From Thermoleophilia bacterium (GTDB lineage Bacteria > Actinomycetota > Thermoleophilia > BMS3ABIN01), in assembly GCA_020053595.1 (NCBI GenBank), contig JAGVMV010000041.1:1-64000 (forward strand): a stretch of 64,000 nucleotides of DNA, written 5' to 3'. Both the position numbers and the translations under genes were made by a program. Below, one piece after another: positions 35,819 to 43,820 of this stretch; the first letter of the stretch is position 1, and every line of letters begins with the position of its first letter. The notes below the pieces were generated by a model. That model was not told the DNA's origin, ran no database searches, and worked only from the letters and a program-made list of their open reading frames with translations.

Positions 35819-35882
35819 CACCCACGGTATCATCTGTAATCGGCCGAAAATCCAGCCGCTGTGATATACTTTCCCCTGTGTT

Positions 35883-35959
35883 CGGGACGTGGCGCAGTCT
35901 GGTAGCGCACCGGGCTGGGGGTCCGGTGGCCGCCGGTTCGAATCCGGCCGTCCCGACCA
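35883..35959 (+). tRNA. tRNA-Pro (anticodon GGG)
   Basis: A complete cloverleaf can be folded. The acceptor stem CGGGACG pairs with CGTCCCG, the D arm GGCGC...GCGC, the anticodon stem CCGGG/TCCGG with loop CTGGGGG, and the T arm GCCGG-TTCGAAT-CCGGC. Anticodon GGG (35917-35919) reads CCC and CCU. The discriminator is A and the 3' CCA is encoded in the DNA. The C at position 1 with matching G72 is characteristic of bacterial tRNA-Pro. Confidence 0.96.
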
Positions 35960-35980
35960 TATCCCGAAATGTTGAAGCAA

Positions 35981-36008
35981 AAGAACCGCTCCAGCGGTTC
36001 TTTCTTGT
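35981..36008 (+). terminator. Terminator after tRNA-Pro
   Basis: AAGAACCGCT (35981-35990) and AGCGGTTCTT (35993-36002) form a stem, followed by TCTT. It ends the tRNA transcript 21 bases after CCA and just before the next gene. Confidence 0.75.
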
Positions 36009-36017
36009 AAGTGAACA

Positions 36018-36566
36018 ATGGAGGCAATCCTGCAAGCAGCCGCCAATGCCCTAACCCTGTCGCGAATTCTGGCGGTTCCCGCGATTGTCTACCTCGTCCT
36101 CCAGTCCGAGGATGGGTCCAGCACCGCAGCCACGATTATCTTTTCTTTAGCCGCTTTGACGGACTTCCTCGACGGGCGCCTGGCGAGGGCGACCGGGACT
36201 GTCAGCGAGTTCGGCAGGGTGTTCGATCCCCTCGCCGACAGGATCTTTATCAGCTGCATAATCGCCGCGCTCACCCTGATACAAATAAACCCTCTGCCAA
36301 TAATAGGCGTGGCTATGGTAATTGGCCGGGATATTTTTATGATTCTTGGGTATAAGATTCTTGGGGCTCGCGGCGTGAAACTTCGGGTAACCTTTCTGGG
36401 GAAGATATACACAGCGATTTTCATGGCGGCTATCCTGTCTCGTCTGGCCGGTTGGTGGCCATGGGAGTTTCTTTTCTGGCTTGGTGTGGCAGGTTCAATC
36501 CTGACAGGGACAATCTACACTCTAAAGGGGCTGACTCGGCTGACCGAGGTAAATTCGGCGTCCTGA
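36018..36566 (+). CDS. CDP-alcohol phosphatidyltransferase (second PgsA-like)
   Basis: This multi-spanning membrane enzyme has the full CDP-alcohol phosphotransferase signature TDFLDGRLAR...GRVFDPLADR. It is 182 aa with a NALTLSRILAVPAIVYLVL start like PgsA. Since pgsA is already present at 16.0 kb, this may be a phosphatidylinositol phosphate or cardiolipin-type synthase, or a second PgsA; the motif alone does not tell the alcohol substrate. It lies before the mannose-1-phosphate guanylyltransferase fusion. Confidence 0.85.
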   Translation: MEAILQAAANALTLSRILAVPAIVYLVLQSEDGSSTAATIIFSLAALTDFLDGRLARATGTVSEFGRVFDPLADRIFISCIIAALTLIQINPLPIIGVAMVIGRDIFMILGYKILGARGVKLRVTFLGKIYTAIFMAAILSRLAGWWPWEFLFWLGVAGSILTGTIYTLKGLTRLTEVNSAS

Positions 36567-36602
36567 CACCGGTAGCATTGTCACCTGTGGCCTGTGATCT
36601 GG

Positions 36603-36631
36603 TTGACAAATGATTAGAATCAGTATAGATA
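36603..36631 (+). promoter_or_regulatory. Probable promoter of the guanylyltransferase fusion gene
   Basis: TTGACA (36603-36608) is followed by TATAGATA (36624-36631), with a spacing of 15 or 17 depending on the hexamer taken. It lies about 90 bases before the ATG at 36719. Confidence 0.5.
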
Positions 36632-36718
36632 CCGGTTCAATATAGTTATTTTCCATTGCATGGTTGAAATTTGCAGGACGGAACGCTGCAGGTCTCAACT
36701 ATTAACGAAAGGGAGTAC

Positions 36719-39235
36719 ATGAAGGCAGTAGTAATGGCAGGGGGAGAAGGGACGAGGCTGCGCCCGCTCACGAGCAACCAGCCTAAACCGATGGTCCCTA
36801 TCGTCAACAAACCCTGCATGGAGCACATCATTGAGCTCCTCAAGCAGCACGACCTCACGGATATCATCGTTACCCTGGCTTTCCTGCCCCAGAGCATACG
36901 CGGTTACTTTGGCGACGGTTCTTCCATGGGCGTATCCATTGAATACTCGGTCGAGGAGAGTCCGCTGGGCACCGCCGGCTCCGTGCGCAATGCCTTCGAA
37001 CACCTCGACGAGACCTTTATAGTCATCAGCGGCGACGCGCTCACCGACTTCAACCTCACCGAGGTCATCGACTTCCACAAGAGCAAGGGTTCGATGATCA
37101 CTTTAGCCCTCAAGAGCGTGGAGAACCCGCTGGAGTTCGGCGTGGTTATCGTCGACGAGGACAAACACATCAAGCAGTTTCTGGAAAAACCCAGCTGGGG
37201 ACAGGTTTTCAGCGATTACGTGAATACCGGAATCTATGTTCTGGAACCGGAGATATTCGACTACATCCCGGCGGACACCAAATACGATTTCAGTCAGGAA
37301 CTCTTTCCCAAGATGCTCAAGCGGGGCAAGCCGATGTACGGTTTCCCCTGCGAGGGCTACTGGCAGGACATCGGAAACATCAACCAGTTCCTGAGGGCTA
37401 ATCACGACGCTCTCGACGGCAAGGTGAGCGTCAATATTCCCGGCATCAAGCTGCGTGAGAACATCTATATCGGCGAGAAGCTCAACCTTGACAGCCTCGA
37501 CAACATCCGCGGCCCGGCGCTCATCGGCAACTACGCCAAAATCGACACCGGCGCCAAGATCCAGCCTTACACCATTCTCGGCAACAATGTAGTCGTCAAG
37601 GACAACGCGGAGACCGATCACAGCGTGATCGACTCAAACACTTATATCGGCTCCGGCGCGAAAGTTAGCGGCGCCATCATAGGCAAGAACTGTGACATCA
37701 AACCGAGTGCCACCATCCACGCCAACGCCGCGCTGGGCGACGAATGCAGCATCGGCGATCACAGCATGATAGCCAGCAACGTCAAGATCTACCCTTTCAA
37801 GGTGATCGAGGCCGGCGCCCATGTCTACTCCAGTATTATCTGGGAATGGCGGGCGCTGTCCACCCTGTTTGGCAAGGACGGAGTAACCGGACTCGTCAAT
37901 GTCGACATTACCTCGGAGCTGGCGCTCAAGCTGGCAATGGCCTATGGCACCACCCTCGACAAGGGCACCCAGGTCAGCTGTAGCCGCGACGAGCACCCTG
38001 CGTCACGCATGATAAAGCGTGCTATCGGCGCCGGCCTGAATTCCACCGGCGTCAACGTGCGCGACCTCAGGGTGACGCCGGCCTCGGTAAACCGCTTCGA
38101 TCTGAAATGCGGCAATGCCGTCGGCGGCATCCATGTACGGGTTTCCGCCTGGCATCCCGAAGTAATGCAGATTCTATTCTTCGAGCCACCGGGCAGCCCA
38201 ATCGGCGAAGGCACCGAGCGGGATATCGAAAAATATTACAATCGCCATGATTACCGGCGGACCTTCTACACGGAGATCGGCAAGATCATCTACCCGGTGC
38301 GGACGACCGAGGAGTACATACAGGGATTGCTGGCGACCTGGGATGTTGACAAAATCCGCACCCGGCGATTCCGGTTTGTTCTGGACCACAGTTACTCCAG
38401 CGCTTCACTGATCGCCAGCCGTCTGCTCTCCAAGCTGGGGGCCGAGATCATCGCTATTAACACATTCCTCGACGAGGACAAAACCGCCATTACTTCGACC
38501 AGTCTCGAGGCGGAATCGACGCGGCTGCAGAAGCTGGTTGTCTCGGCCGGCGCCGACCTCGGCATCACCATCGATAATGCTGCCGAGAAGATTTTTCTGG
38601 TCGATGAAAACGGCAATGAAATCTCCCCGGAAAAGACGCTGTTTTTACTGCTCAAACTGATGGCGAGCTCCGAGGGGCAGGGCAAGATCGCCCTGCCTTT
38701 GACAGTCTCGCGCCTGGCCGAAATGATGGTCGAGGGGACCGGCTGCGAGATACTCAGGACCAAGGTGTCTCAGGCTGCGCTCACCGAGGCCGCGGCCCGG
38801 CCGGATGTCATCTTTGCCGGCGCCGTCGGCGGTGATTTTATATTCCCCGGATTCCTGCCGGCCCATGATGCTCTTATGAGCATGGGCAAGGTGCTGGAGC
38901 TGCTCGCCGTTTCGGAAAAACCGCTGTCCGAACTGGTCGCACAGATTCCCGAAACGACCCTGCTTCGCGAGACGAAGAGCTGCCCCTGGTCGCTCAAGGG
39001 CGTCGCCATGCGCGAGATTTCCGAAAGTATCGAGGAGGAAGAAAACGTCAGTCGTCTCGATGGTATCAAGGTCTTTCACGAGAATGGCTGGGCGCAGGTT
39101 CTGCCATCCCCGGACGAACCTCTATTCGAGATTTATGCCGAAGGCGACACGGTTGATGATTCTAAAGCTCTGCTTGAGCGTTATGCGGCGAAGCTCGATG
39201 AAATCATAGCTACTCATGAGCATCAGGAAGCCTGA
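36719..39235 (+). CDS. Mannose-1-phosphate guanylyltransferase / phosphomannomutase-like fusion
   Basis: The N-terminal nucleotidyltransferase domain ([48 protein letters not shown]) would make GDP-mannose or a related sugar nucleotide. It continues through left-handed beta-helix hexapeptide repeats (~255-375) into a phosphohexomutase-like domain (~385-825). The usual mutase active loop TASHNP is replaced by [11 protein letters not shown], so mutase activity is doubtful. The same change is known in this fused family. AAAGGGAG precedes ATG 36719. The length is 838 aa. It may feed cell-surface mannose-containing polymers. Confidence 0.88.
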   Translation: MKAVVMAGGEGTRLRPLTSNQPKPMVPIVNKPCMEHIIELLKQHDLTDIIVTLAFLPQSIRGYFGDGSSMGVSIEYSVEESPLGTAGSVRNAFEHLDETFIVISGDALTDFNLTEVIDFHKSKGSMITLALKSVENPLEFGVVIVDEDKHIKQFLEKPSWGQVFSDYVNTGIYVLEPEIFDYIPADTKYDFSQELFPKMLKRGKPMYGFPCEGYWQDIGNINQFLRANHDALDGKVSVNIPGIKLRENIYIGEKLNLDSLDNIRGPALIGNYAKIDTGAKIQPYTILGNNVVVKDNAETDHSVIDSNTYIGSGAKVSGAIIGKNCDIKPSATIHANAALGDECSIGDHSMIASNVKIYPFKVIEAGAHVYSSIIWEWRALSTLFGKDGVTGLVNVDITSELALKLAMAYGTTLDKGTQVSCSRDEHPASRMIKRAIGAGLNSTGVNVRDLRVTPASVNRFDLKCGNAVGGIHVRVSAWHPEVMQILFFEPPGSPIGEGTERDIEKYYNRHDYRRTFYTEIGKIIYPVRTTEEYIQGLLATWDVDKIRTRRFRFVLDHSYSSASLIASRLLSKLGAEIIAINTFLDEDKTAITSTSLEAESTRLQKLVVSAGADLGITIDNAAEKIFLVDENGNEISPEKTLFLLLKLMASSEGQGKIALPLTVSRLAEMMVEGTGCEILRTKVSQAALTEAAARPDVIFAGAVGGDFIFPGFLPAHDALMSMGKVLELLAVSEKPLSELVAQIPETTLLRETKSCPWSLKGVAMREISESIEEEENVSRLDGIKVFHENGWAQVLPSPDEPLFEIYAEGDTVDDSKALLERYAAKLDEIIATHEHQEA

Positions 39236-39269
39236 AATCTCACGCGCGGACTGATTTTCAGGTAGAAAC

Positions 39270-39881
39270 TTGCGAATTGATACACATGTTCATACTTCTC
39301 CCGGGAGTCGTTGTTCAGAAATGTCTTTGACAGCGTTCCTCGAGACCCTGCAGGACCAGGCTGTCAGTGCGGTCTGTCTCACGAACCACGGCAATCTGAA
39401 AGATTATGAGGACCTGACAGCGATGGCTCCTCACGGCATAGCGATTATTCCGGGAGTCGAGGTATCTTCAACGTCCGGAGATTTCCTCGTCTTTTCCGTC
39501 GATCTCGATTTTCTGCGCTCATTGAATGCGGTACAACCGCTGCCGGAGCGCGGCGACAGGCCTTCTGGCTCTGCTGTGGTGTGGGCGCACCCGTTCGCTG
39601 GTAATCGGGACGGACGGTGCGTCGACCAGGGTTATATCAGTAGAGTAGTGGCAGAGGTGGATGGCATCGAAATCTACAATGGTAACTGGCCGGACGAGGA
39701 AGCCAGTGGCCACGCCTACCGTATCGCCGAAGAAAATGGCCTGGCAAAACTCGGCGGCAGTGACGCCCACAGAGTGAAGGATTTGATGCGTTGCTGGACT
39801 GAGGTGGACGAAAAAATCTGTACTGGCGCGGATCTTGTCGCGGCGATCTTAGGGCGTAAAACCACGGCGAAAAGGGAGTGA
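39270..39881 (+). CDS. PHP-domain metal-dependent phosphoesterase
   Basis: The N-terminal DTHVHTSPGSRCSEMS is PHP motif I; the remaining histidine/aspartate motifs are TNHGN, GVEVSS, VWAHPFAG and GGSDAHRV. The 203-residue protein is a free-standing PHP hydrolase, not a polymerase domain. Its substrate is unknown. TTG 39270 is the start, as the metal ligands follow at once. A repeat island separates it from the converging mglA-like gene. Confidence 0.82.
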   Translation: MRIDTHVHTSPGSRCSEMSLTAFLETLQDQAVSAVCLTNHGNLKDYEDLTAMAPHGIAIIPGVEVSSTSGDFLVFSVDLDFLRSLNAVQPLPERGDRPSGSAVVWAHPFAGNRDGRCVDQGYISRVVAEVDGIEIYNGNWPDEEASGHAYRIAEENGLAKLGGSDAHRVKDLMRCWTEVDEKICTGADLVAAILGRKTTAKRE

Positions 39882-39941
39882 TGGTGTAGCTGAAGGAGAT
39901 AGCAGATGGGTGTTTCCACTTTCAAGGAAGAGGTGGTGTGA

Positions 39942-40030
39942 CTGAATGAGATAGCGGAAAGGTATTCCCGCTTCCACTAGGGTCTTCGACAGACGTTGCA
40001 GCGGAAACATCTTTCCGCTATCTCATTCAG
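39942..40030. repeat. 36-bp inverted repeat, with a degenerate third copy upstream
   Basis: Arms 39942-39977 and 39995-40030 are complementary at 31 of 36 positions; the outer 20 bases, CTGAATGAGATAGCGGAAAG and its complement, are perfect. The loop is 17 bases. A third, degenerate copy in direct orientation (beginning CTGAAGGAGATAGC) starts about 39890. The island resembles a miniature inverted-repeat element or a large terminator between converging genes. Confidence 0.85.
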
Positions 40031-40086
40031 ACGCTGCTTATTCAACCCCAAGCGCTACTTCTTTAGCCTCAGACGCCGCTTATTCA
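40027..40086. repeat. 18-bp direct repeats flanking 24 bases
   Basis: TCAGACGCTGCTTATTCA (40027-40044) recurs as TCAGACGCCGCTTATTCA (40069-40086), one mismatch. The second copy includes the stop codon of the mglA-like gene, so the end of that gene may have been rewritten by the repeat. Confidence 0.85.
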
Positions 40087-40664
40087 GGTCCGGTATTAGC
40101 CATAACCTGTTTGCTGACGATACGCAGTGCCTCGAAAACTCCGACACCGGTGAGCGCACAGGATTCAACGGATGGTGAATTCGTATGGTTGAGTAGCTCG
40201 TCGAGGTCGCTGGTCGCGAAGATATCGCTTAGGTCACGTTTGTTGTATTGCATGACCATACCCAGGTCCAATGGATTGTCTTCCTGGTCCTGGAGGTTAT
40301 CCCACATGTTGAGATAGGCCTCGACATTGTCATCAAGCCGGTTCAGTTGTGAATCGACGACGAAAACGATACCGTCGACCCCCTGGATAACCAGCTTGCG
40401 GCTGGCATTGTACTGCCGCTGGCCAGGTACCGTGTAAAGATGAAAACGCGTTTTGAGCCCGCGCACCTTTCCCAGGTCAAGAGGCAGGAAATCAAAATAC
40501 AGTGTCCGTTCCTCCTCGGTAGCGATGGACACCAGCTTGCCCTTCACTTGAGGGTTCACCTTGCGATAAACGTACTGCAGGCTAGTTGTCTTGCCGCCCA
40601 GGGCGCAACCGTAATAAACGATTTTATAGTTGATCTCTCCTGTGGCCAGATTAATCAGTGCCAA
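40080..40664 (-). CDS. mglA: MglA-type small Ras-like GTPase
   Basis: The protein has a P-loop GCALGGKTTSLQYV (~20), the switch region YTVPGQRQYNASRK, and QYNKRDL as guanine specificity motif. It matches MglA GTPases that set cell polarity and steer gliding or type IV pili. Length 194 aa. Its ATG overlaps the upstream Roadblock gene by 14 bases, giving the usual GTPase-activator pair. The divergent promoter region and an RsiG-like gene lie on the other side. Confidence 0.88.
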   Translation of the reverse strand: MALINLATGEINYKIVYYGCALGGKTTSLQYVYRKVNPQVKGKLVSIATEEERTLYFDFLPLDLGKVRGLKTRFHLYTVPGQRQYNASRKLVIQGVDGIVFVVDSQLNRLDDNVEAYLNMWDNLQDQEDNPLDLGMVMQYNKRDLSDIFATSDLDELLNHTNSPSVESCALTGVGVFEALRIVSKQVMANTGPE

Positions 40665-41223
40665 TGGTATCCCCCTCGGAACTCACGATTTCTTCCACGG
40701 TCTCCGCCATTTCGCTTGCTTGATGAGTAACTTTACGCTTTCCATTCTCAACAACACCTTTTTCCGGGTTGAAAGCATTGGCCAGTGCGGCGACCGCCCG
40801 TCCGGTTAAGAGTCTGACCCGGCCGATTTCGCTGGAGTTCCTGAAGCACATTACCAGCAGTATATCCGCTGTAATCTGGGCAATAGTAATGTTTAATTCA
40901 GACCCTTCGTGGAGCATTACCGTGAATTCTGGATCTTCCATCATCATTGCGAGTTGGCGGGTTGCCGCAAAAGAGCTCGCCGACAGGGAAGCAAGCGCGT
41001 CCGCATCGGCCATATGTGTTGATGATATCACGGTGATGGGTTGCCCTGCCGTAGTGACAATCCCGAGAAACACCGGTGAGATTGCAGCATCCAAGCGCTC
41101 CAATACGGGTCTGGCGGTATCCAGCTGTGATTTCAGTACTGTTTGCCTGGTGCTCAATTGTCTCGCATTACCCCCAGGATTGCCTGCCAGTATTGGATAT
41201 CGGCATCCCAATACAGCGACCAT
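40651..41223 (-). CDS. Roadblock/LC7-like protein paired with MglA
   Basis: The 190-residue protein has a central segment (FLGIVTTAGQPITVISS...ADALASLSASSFAATRQLA...) with the Roadblock/LC7 pattern, and a hydrophobic helix-strand end (DILLVMCFRNSSEIGRVRLL). MglB-type Roadblock proteins act as GTPase-activating partners of MglA. The coupled gene order supports that role here. Sequence similarity to MglB itself is weak to the eye, so the function is by family and context. Confidence 0.68.
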   Translation of the reverse strand: MVAVLGCRYPILAGNPGGNARQLSTRQTVLKSQLDTARPVLERLDAAISPVFLGIVTTAGQPITVISSTHMADADALASLSASSFAATRQLAMMMEDPEFTVMLHEGSELNITIAQITADILLVMCFRNSSEIGRVRLLTGRAVAALANAFNPEKGVVENGKRKVTHQASEMAETVEEIVSSEGDTIGTD

Positions 41224-41253
41224 ACCCTAAAAAGTCTATTTCTAAAGGTAAAG

Positions 41254-41282
41254 TTGAACCTTGGGTGACCAGGGAATATAAT
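41254..41282 (+). promoter_or_regulatory. Sigma70-type promoter for the RsiG-like gene
   Basis: TTGAAC (41254-41259) and a perfect TATAAT (41277-41282) are spaced 17 bases. Transcription would begin near 41289, and GGAGG at 41300-41304 serves the GTG at 41312. Confidence 0.7.
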
Positions 41283-41311
41283 GAATCAAACCTAGTCTGT
41301 GGAGGTACAAA

Positions 41312-41584
41312 GTGGAGAATTTACCTGAACTTTCCAGCCTGTCTGACAAGGAATTGAAGTCGCTTATCCGCGAGCTTGTCACCCAGGAGCAGGAGCTTAG
41401 TTTTCAACGCCGCATAATGCACGGCAAAATTGACATCCTGCGGGCGGAACTGGTCCAGAGGCTCTCCGGCAAGCGGGACTCTGGAGAGTCGTTAATTTCT
41501 GCCGATGATGTCGGTAAATTGACTGAAATTTTGGCAAAGGGTGAGCGTTTTTCCATAGGCGGAAACCCGTCTGAAAAAAAATGA
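41312..41584 (+). CDS. rsiG: RsiG-like single-motif c-di-GMP-responsive anti-sigma candidate
   Basis: The 90-residue helical protein reads LSDKELKSLIRELV and then EQELSFQRRIMHGKIDILRA. This fits the RsiG c-di-GMP motif E-x3-S-x2-R-x3-Q-x3-D as E26, S30, R33, H37, D41, with histidine in the glutamine position. Single-motif RsiG proteins, known from basal actinobacteria such as Rubrobacter, form homodimers and hold the sigma factor WhiG when bound to c-di-GMP; in Rubrobacter this controls type IV pili. No sigma gene is present in the window. GTG start after GGAGG. It lies opposite the MglA/Roadblock pair. Confidence 0.62.
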   Translation: MENLPELSSLSDKELKSLIRELVTQEQELSFQRRIMHGKIDILRAELVQRLSGKRDSGESLISADDVGKLTEILAKGERFSIGGNPSEKK

Positions 41585-41651
41585 AAGGGTTTCAGGCGGG
41601 CAACCGCTGGTTATAAGTATCCGGTTTCATTCATCAAGGGGAGGAGAAAGA

Positions 41652-41924
41652 GTGCCTGAGCGTTTCGCGAAGCTGGTCAAAGCAATCCAACACCTGTTTG
41701 AAGACCTGGGCGTCGATGTAGTGGAGGAGCGCGTTCTGCGTTTTATCCTCCAGGAAATTCACTGTGGGAAGACTCTCGAAGATGCTCTGGATGAGCCCTA
41801 TGTTATGAACAACACAAAACCGGCCTGGCGCCGGGAGATCCTGGAAAGGCCCGAGGTTATACGGGCTATTGAGGAAGAAGTGGAAAAAACATTCGAAGGG
41901 CACAGGGGTGATTGCGGAGAGTGA
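41652..41924 (+). CDS. Conserved small hypothetical protein (RsiG-FHA interval)
   Basis: I do not recognise this 90-residue, acidic, mostly helical protein (RFAKLVKAIQHLFEDLGVDV, EERVLRFILQEIHCGK, then PAWRREILERPEVIRAIEEE). No membrane helix or signal is present. The start is a GTG just after a strong GGGGAGGAGAAAGA site, so it is clearly expressed as a gene. It overlaps the FHA gene start by 13 bases and is therefore likely coupled to the FHA-FtsR pair. Confidence 0.72.
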   Translation: MPERFAKLVKAIQHLFEDLGVDVVEERVLRFILQEIHCGKTLEDALDEPYVMNNTKPAWRREILERPEVIRAIEEEVEKTFEGHRGDCGE

Positions 41925-42391
41925 CCAAGGTCTACTGCCATGAATGCGGATTTCAGAATACCGAGGAAGGCAAGTACTGCAGCAGATGTGGCGCCCTTCT
42001 CCCGGAAGAAGATTCTGGGGCCGAAAATACCATCAGCTACTCTCCTGAAGGCGAGGATCGTGAACCGGATATTGGCAACCTTTCGGAGGTAGTCAACGAA
42101 GGAATATCCCTGGTTGTGAGGAGTGGTGGAGGGCTGGCCGGGGAAACCTTCACACCCGCCCGGGGAAAAACGACGATCGGCCGGCTTCCTGACAGCGATA
42201 TTTTCCTCGACGATATTACTGTTTCACGGAATCATGCGCAGCTGATCCAAAAGCCGGACGGTTTTTATATCCAGGACCAGGGCAGTCTCAATGGGACTTA
42301 TGTAAACCGGGCTCGGGTGGAGACCCAAAAACTTTCTGATGGTGATCAGGTGCAGATCGGTAAGTACAAGCTAACCTATATCGAGCGATGA
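41912..42391 (+). CDS. Zinc-ribbon FHA-domain protein (GarA-like)
   Basis: A zinc ribbon (CHECGFQNTEEGKYCSRCG) opens the protein, an acidic linker follows, and a forkhead-associated domain closes it (TTIGRLPDSDIFLDD, VSRNHAQLI, GSLNGTYVNR). FHA domains bind phosphothreonine, and GarA/OdhI proteins of this shape regulate central metabolism under Ser/Thr kinases. The canonical N-terminal GarA phosphorylation motif (ETTS-like) is not obvious. TTG 41912 with AGGGG upstream is preferred over GTG 41921. It overlaps the MerR gene by four bases, reproducing the actinobacterial garA-ftsR pair. Confidence 0.85.
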   Translation: MRRVTKVYCHECGFQNTEEGKYCSRCGALLPEEDSGAENTISYSPEGEDREPDIGNLSEVVNEGISLVVRSGGGLAGETFTPARGKTTIGRLPDSDIFLDDITVSRNHAQLIQKPDGFYIQDQGSLNGTYVNRARVETQKLSDGDQVQIGKYKLTYIER

Positions 42392-43110
42392 AAGAGGACG
42401 AGGGTAACGGCGCCACCTACAGGGCGTTGACGATAGGTGCTGTAGTAGAATTTCTAAAACCGGAATTTTCCGATATCAGCATCAGCAAGATCCGCTATCT
42501 GGAGGACGAAAAGCTGATAGCCCCCAAAAGGACAACTGGTGGCTACCGGCTTTTTTCCAAGGCGGATGTTGAAAGACTGCGTACAATCCTTGTTTTACAG
42601 AGGGATGAGTTTCTTCCGCTTAAGGTAATCCGCCAGGAGCTTTCGCGTAAGGGCACCGTAGCTGTACGTCCCACCAGCGGCCGGCGATTCAAGAAAGTAA
42701 GCCTCAAGCCTCCTCCCCCGGCATCAGATGCCAAGAGCTTTACGCTCGAAGAGGCGCTTGAAGCTTCCGGTGCGGAGGGAGAGCTGGTCCGTGAGCTCGA
42801 GGAGTATGGTTTGATCAGCGGCGTTTCAAGCGGGGGTACCCGACGTTACGACCAAACAGACGTAGAGGTAATGGCAGCCGCCTCGGATCTTGCTCAGTAT
42901 GGCGTGGCGGCGCGTAACCTTAAAACGCTGAAAAGCTCAGTCGACCGGGAATCAGCTCTCCTGCTGCAAATTCTATCGCCGACCCTGCGATCGCAAAACC
43001 CCCAGACTCGGAAGGATGGGATAGCGGCTCTGGAAAACCTTGCTACGGTTTCTTCTTATCTCAAACATCTGCTACTTATAAAAGACCTGAGAAAATATAT
43101 TGCGTCTTAA
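42388..43110 (+). CDS. ftsR: MerR-family regulator FtsR
   Basis: The MerR helix-turn-helix reads TIGAVVEFLKPEFSDISISK, with IRYLEDEKLI and TTGGYRLFSKADVERLR following, the FtsR form with the long LKPEFSDIS insertion. FtsR activates ftsZ in corynebacteria and is the Rv1828 homologue in mycobacteria, where it also follows an FHA gene. A second HTH-like segment is visible (~115-170; FTLEEALEASGAEGELVRE, TRRYDQTDVEVM). Length 240 aa. It is the last of the coupled small-gene run before apt. Confidence 0.85.
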   Translation: MKEDEGNGATYRALTIGAVVEFLKPEFSDISISKIRYLEDEKLIAPKRTTGGYRLFSKADVERLRTILVLQRDEFLPLKVIRQELSRKGTVAVRPTSGRRFKKVSLKPPPPASDAKSFTLEEALEASGAEGELVRELEEYGLISGVSSGGTRRYDQTDVEVMAAASDLAQYGVAARNLKTLKSSVDRESALLLQILSPTLRSQNPQTRKDGIAALENLATVSSYLKHLLLIKDLRKYIAS

Positions 43111-43196
43111 ACATAATAGTAGTTTTGTAGTCAACAAATAATAGATTGCCATCAGTATTTACGTATTTTGTGCAATCTGAAAGGAGCAGAGAAGCA

Positions 43197-43718
43197 ATGG
43201 ATCTGGCATCAAAGATACGCGACATACCCGACTTTCCCAAGCAAGGCATTGTATTCAAGGATATAACACCGCTGTTACAGGATGCGGAATCTTTGCGTTA
43301 TGCGGTAGACCAGATGGCAGAGTTCGGGGTGGGGAAGAAGATTGATGTTGTTGTGGGAGCCGAGGCCCGCGGCTTCATTCTTGGAGCAGTTCTCGCGTAC
43401 ACATTGGGAGCCGGTTTTGTACCTGCCAGGAAGCCGGGCAAGCTGCCGTTTCTGACAGTAGCCGCGGAATACGATCTCGAGTATGGAACCGACAGCCTTG
43501 AAGTACACAATGACGCGATTGTCCCGGGAACCAGGGTGCTCATTCACGACGACCTTCTGGCGACAGGTGGAACCGCCCGGGCAAAATGTGACCTGGTAGA
43601 AAAGCTGGGCGGCGAAGTTGTCGGAGTCACTTTTATAGTCGAGCTGTCCTTCCTGAAGGGCCGCGAAAAGCTCAAGGAATACGACATTCTCAGCCTGATA
43701 AAGTACGATTCAGAGTAG
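43197..43718 (+). CDS. apt: Adenine phosphoribosyltransferase
   Basis: Apt salvages adenine to AMP. It shows IRDIPDFPKQGIVFKDITPL, GAEARGFILGAVLAYTL, the RKPGKLP loop and the PRPP motif VLIHDDLLATGGTA. Length 173 aa. ATG 43197 follows AAGGAG at 43182; the open frame upstream (43146) has no family match. A repeat and a terminator follow. Confidence 0.96.
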   Translation: MDLASKIRDIPDFPKQGIVFKDITPLLQDAESLRYAVDQMAEFGVGKKIDVVVGAEARGFILGAVLAYTLGAGFVPARKPGKLPFLTVAAEYDLEYGTDSLEVHNDAIVPGTRVLIHDDLLATGGTARAKCDLVEKLGGEVVGVTFIVELSFLKGREKLKEYDILSLIKYDSE

Positions 43719-43750
43719 GGGATGGACCGTAGCGCATCAGAGTAGGGGAT
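43710..43750. repeat. 14-bp direct repeats at the end of apt
   Basis: TCAGAGTAGGGGAT at 43710-43723 is repeated exactly at 43737-43750; the first copy contains the apt stop codon. GATCTTAA then occurs twice just downstream. It looks like a small local duplication. Confidence 0.85.
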
Positions 43751-43788
43751 CTTAAGGGGATCTTAATTTAAGGATATTGGTAATTTGT

Positions 43789-43820
43789 ACGGGGCGTCTC
43801 TAAGCGCCCTGTATTTTTTT
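43789..43820 (+). terminator. Rho-independent terminator after apt
   Basis: ACGGGGCG (43789-43796) pairs with CGCCCTGT (43805-43812), one G-T wobble, followed by ATTTTTTT. It lies between apt and the converging rlpA-like gene, whose stop is at 43821. Confidence 0.8.
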
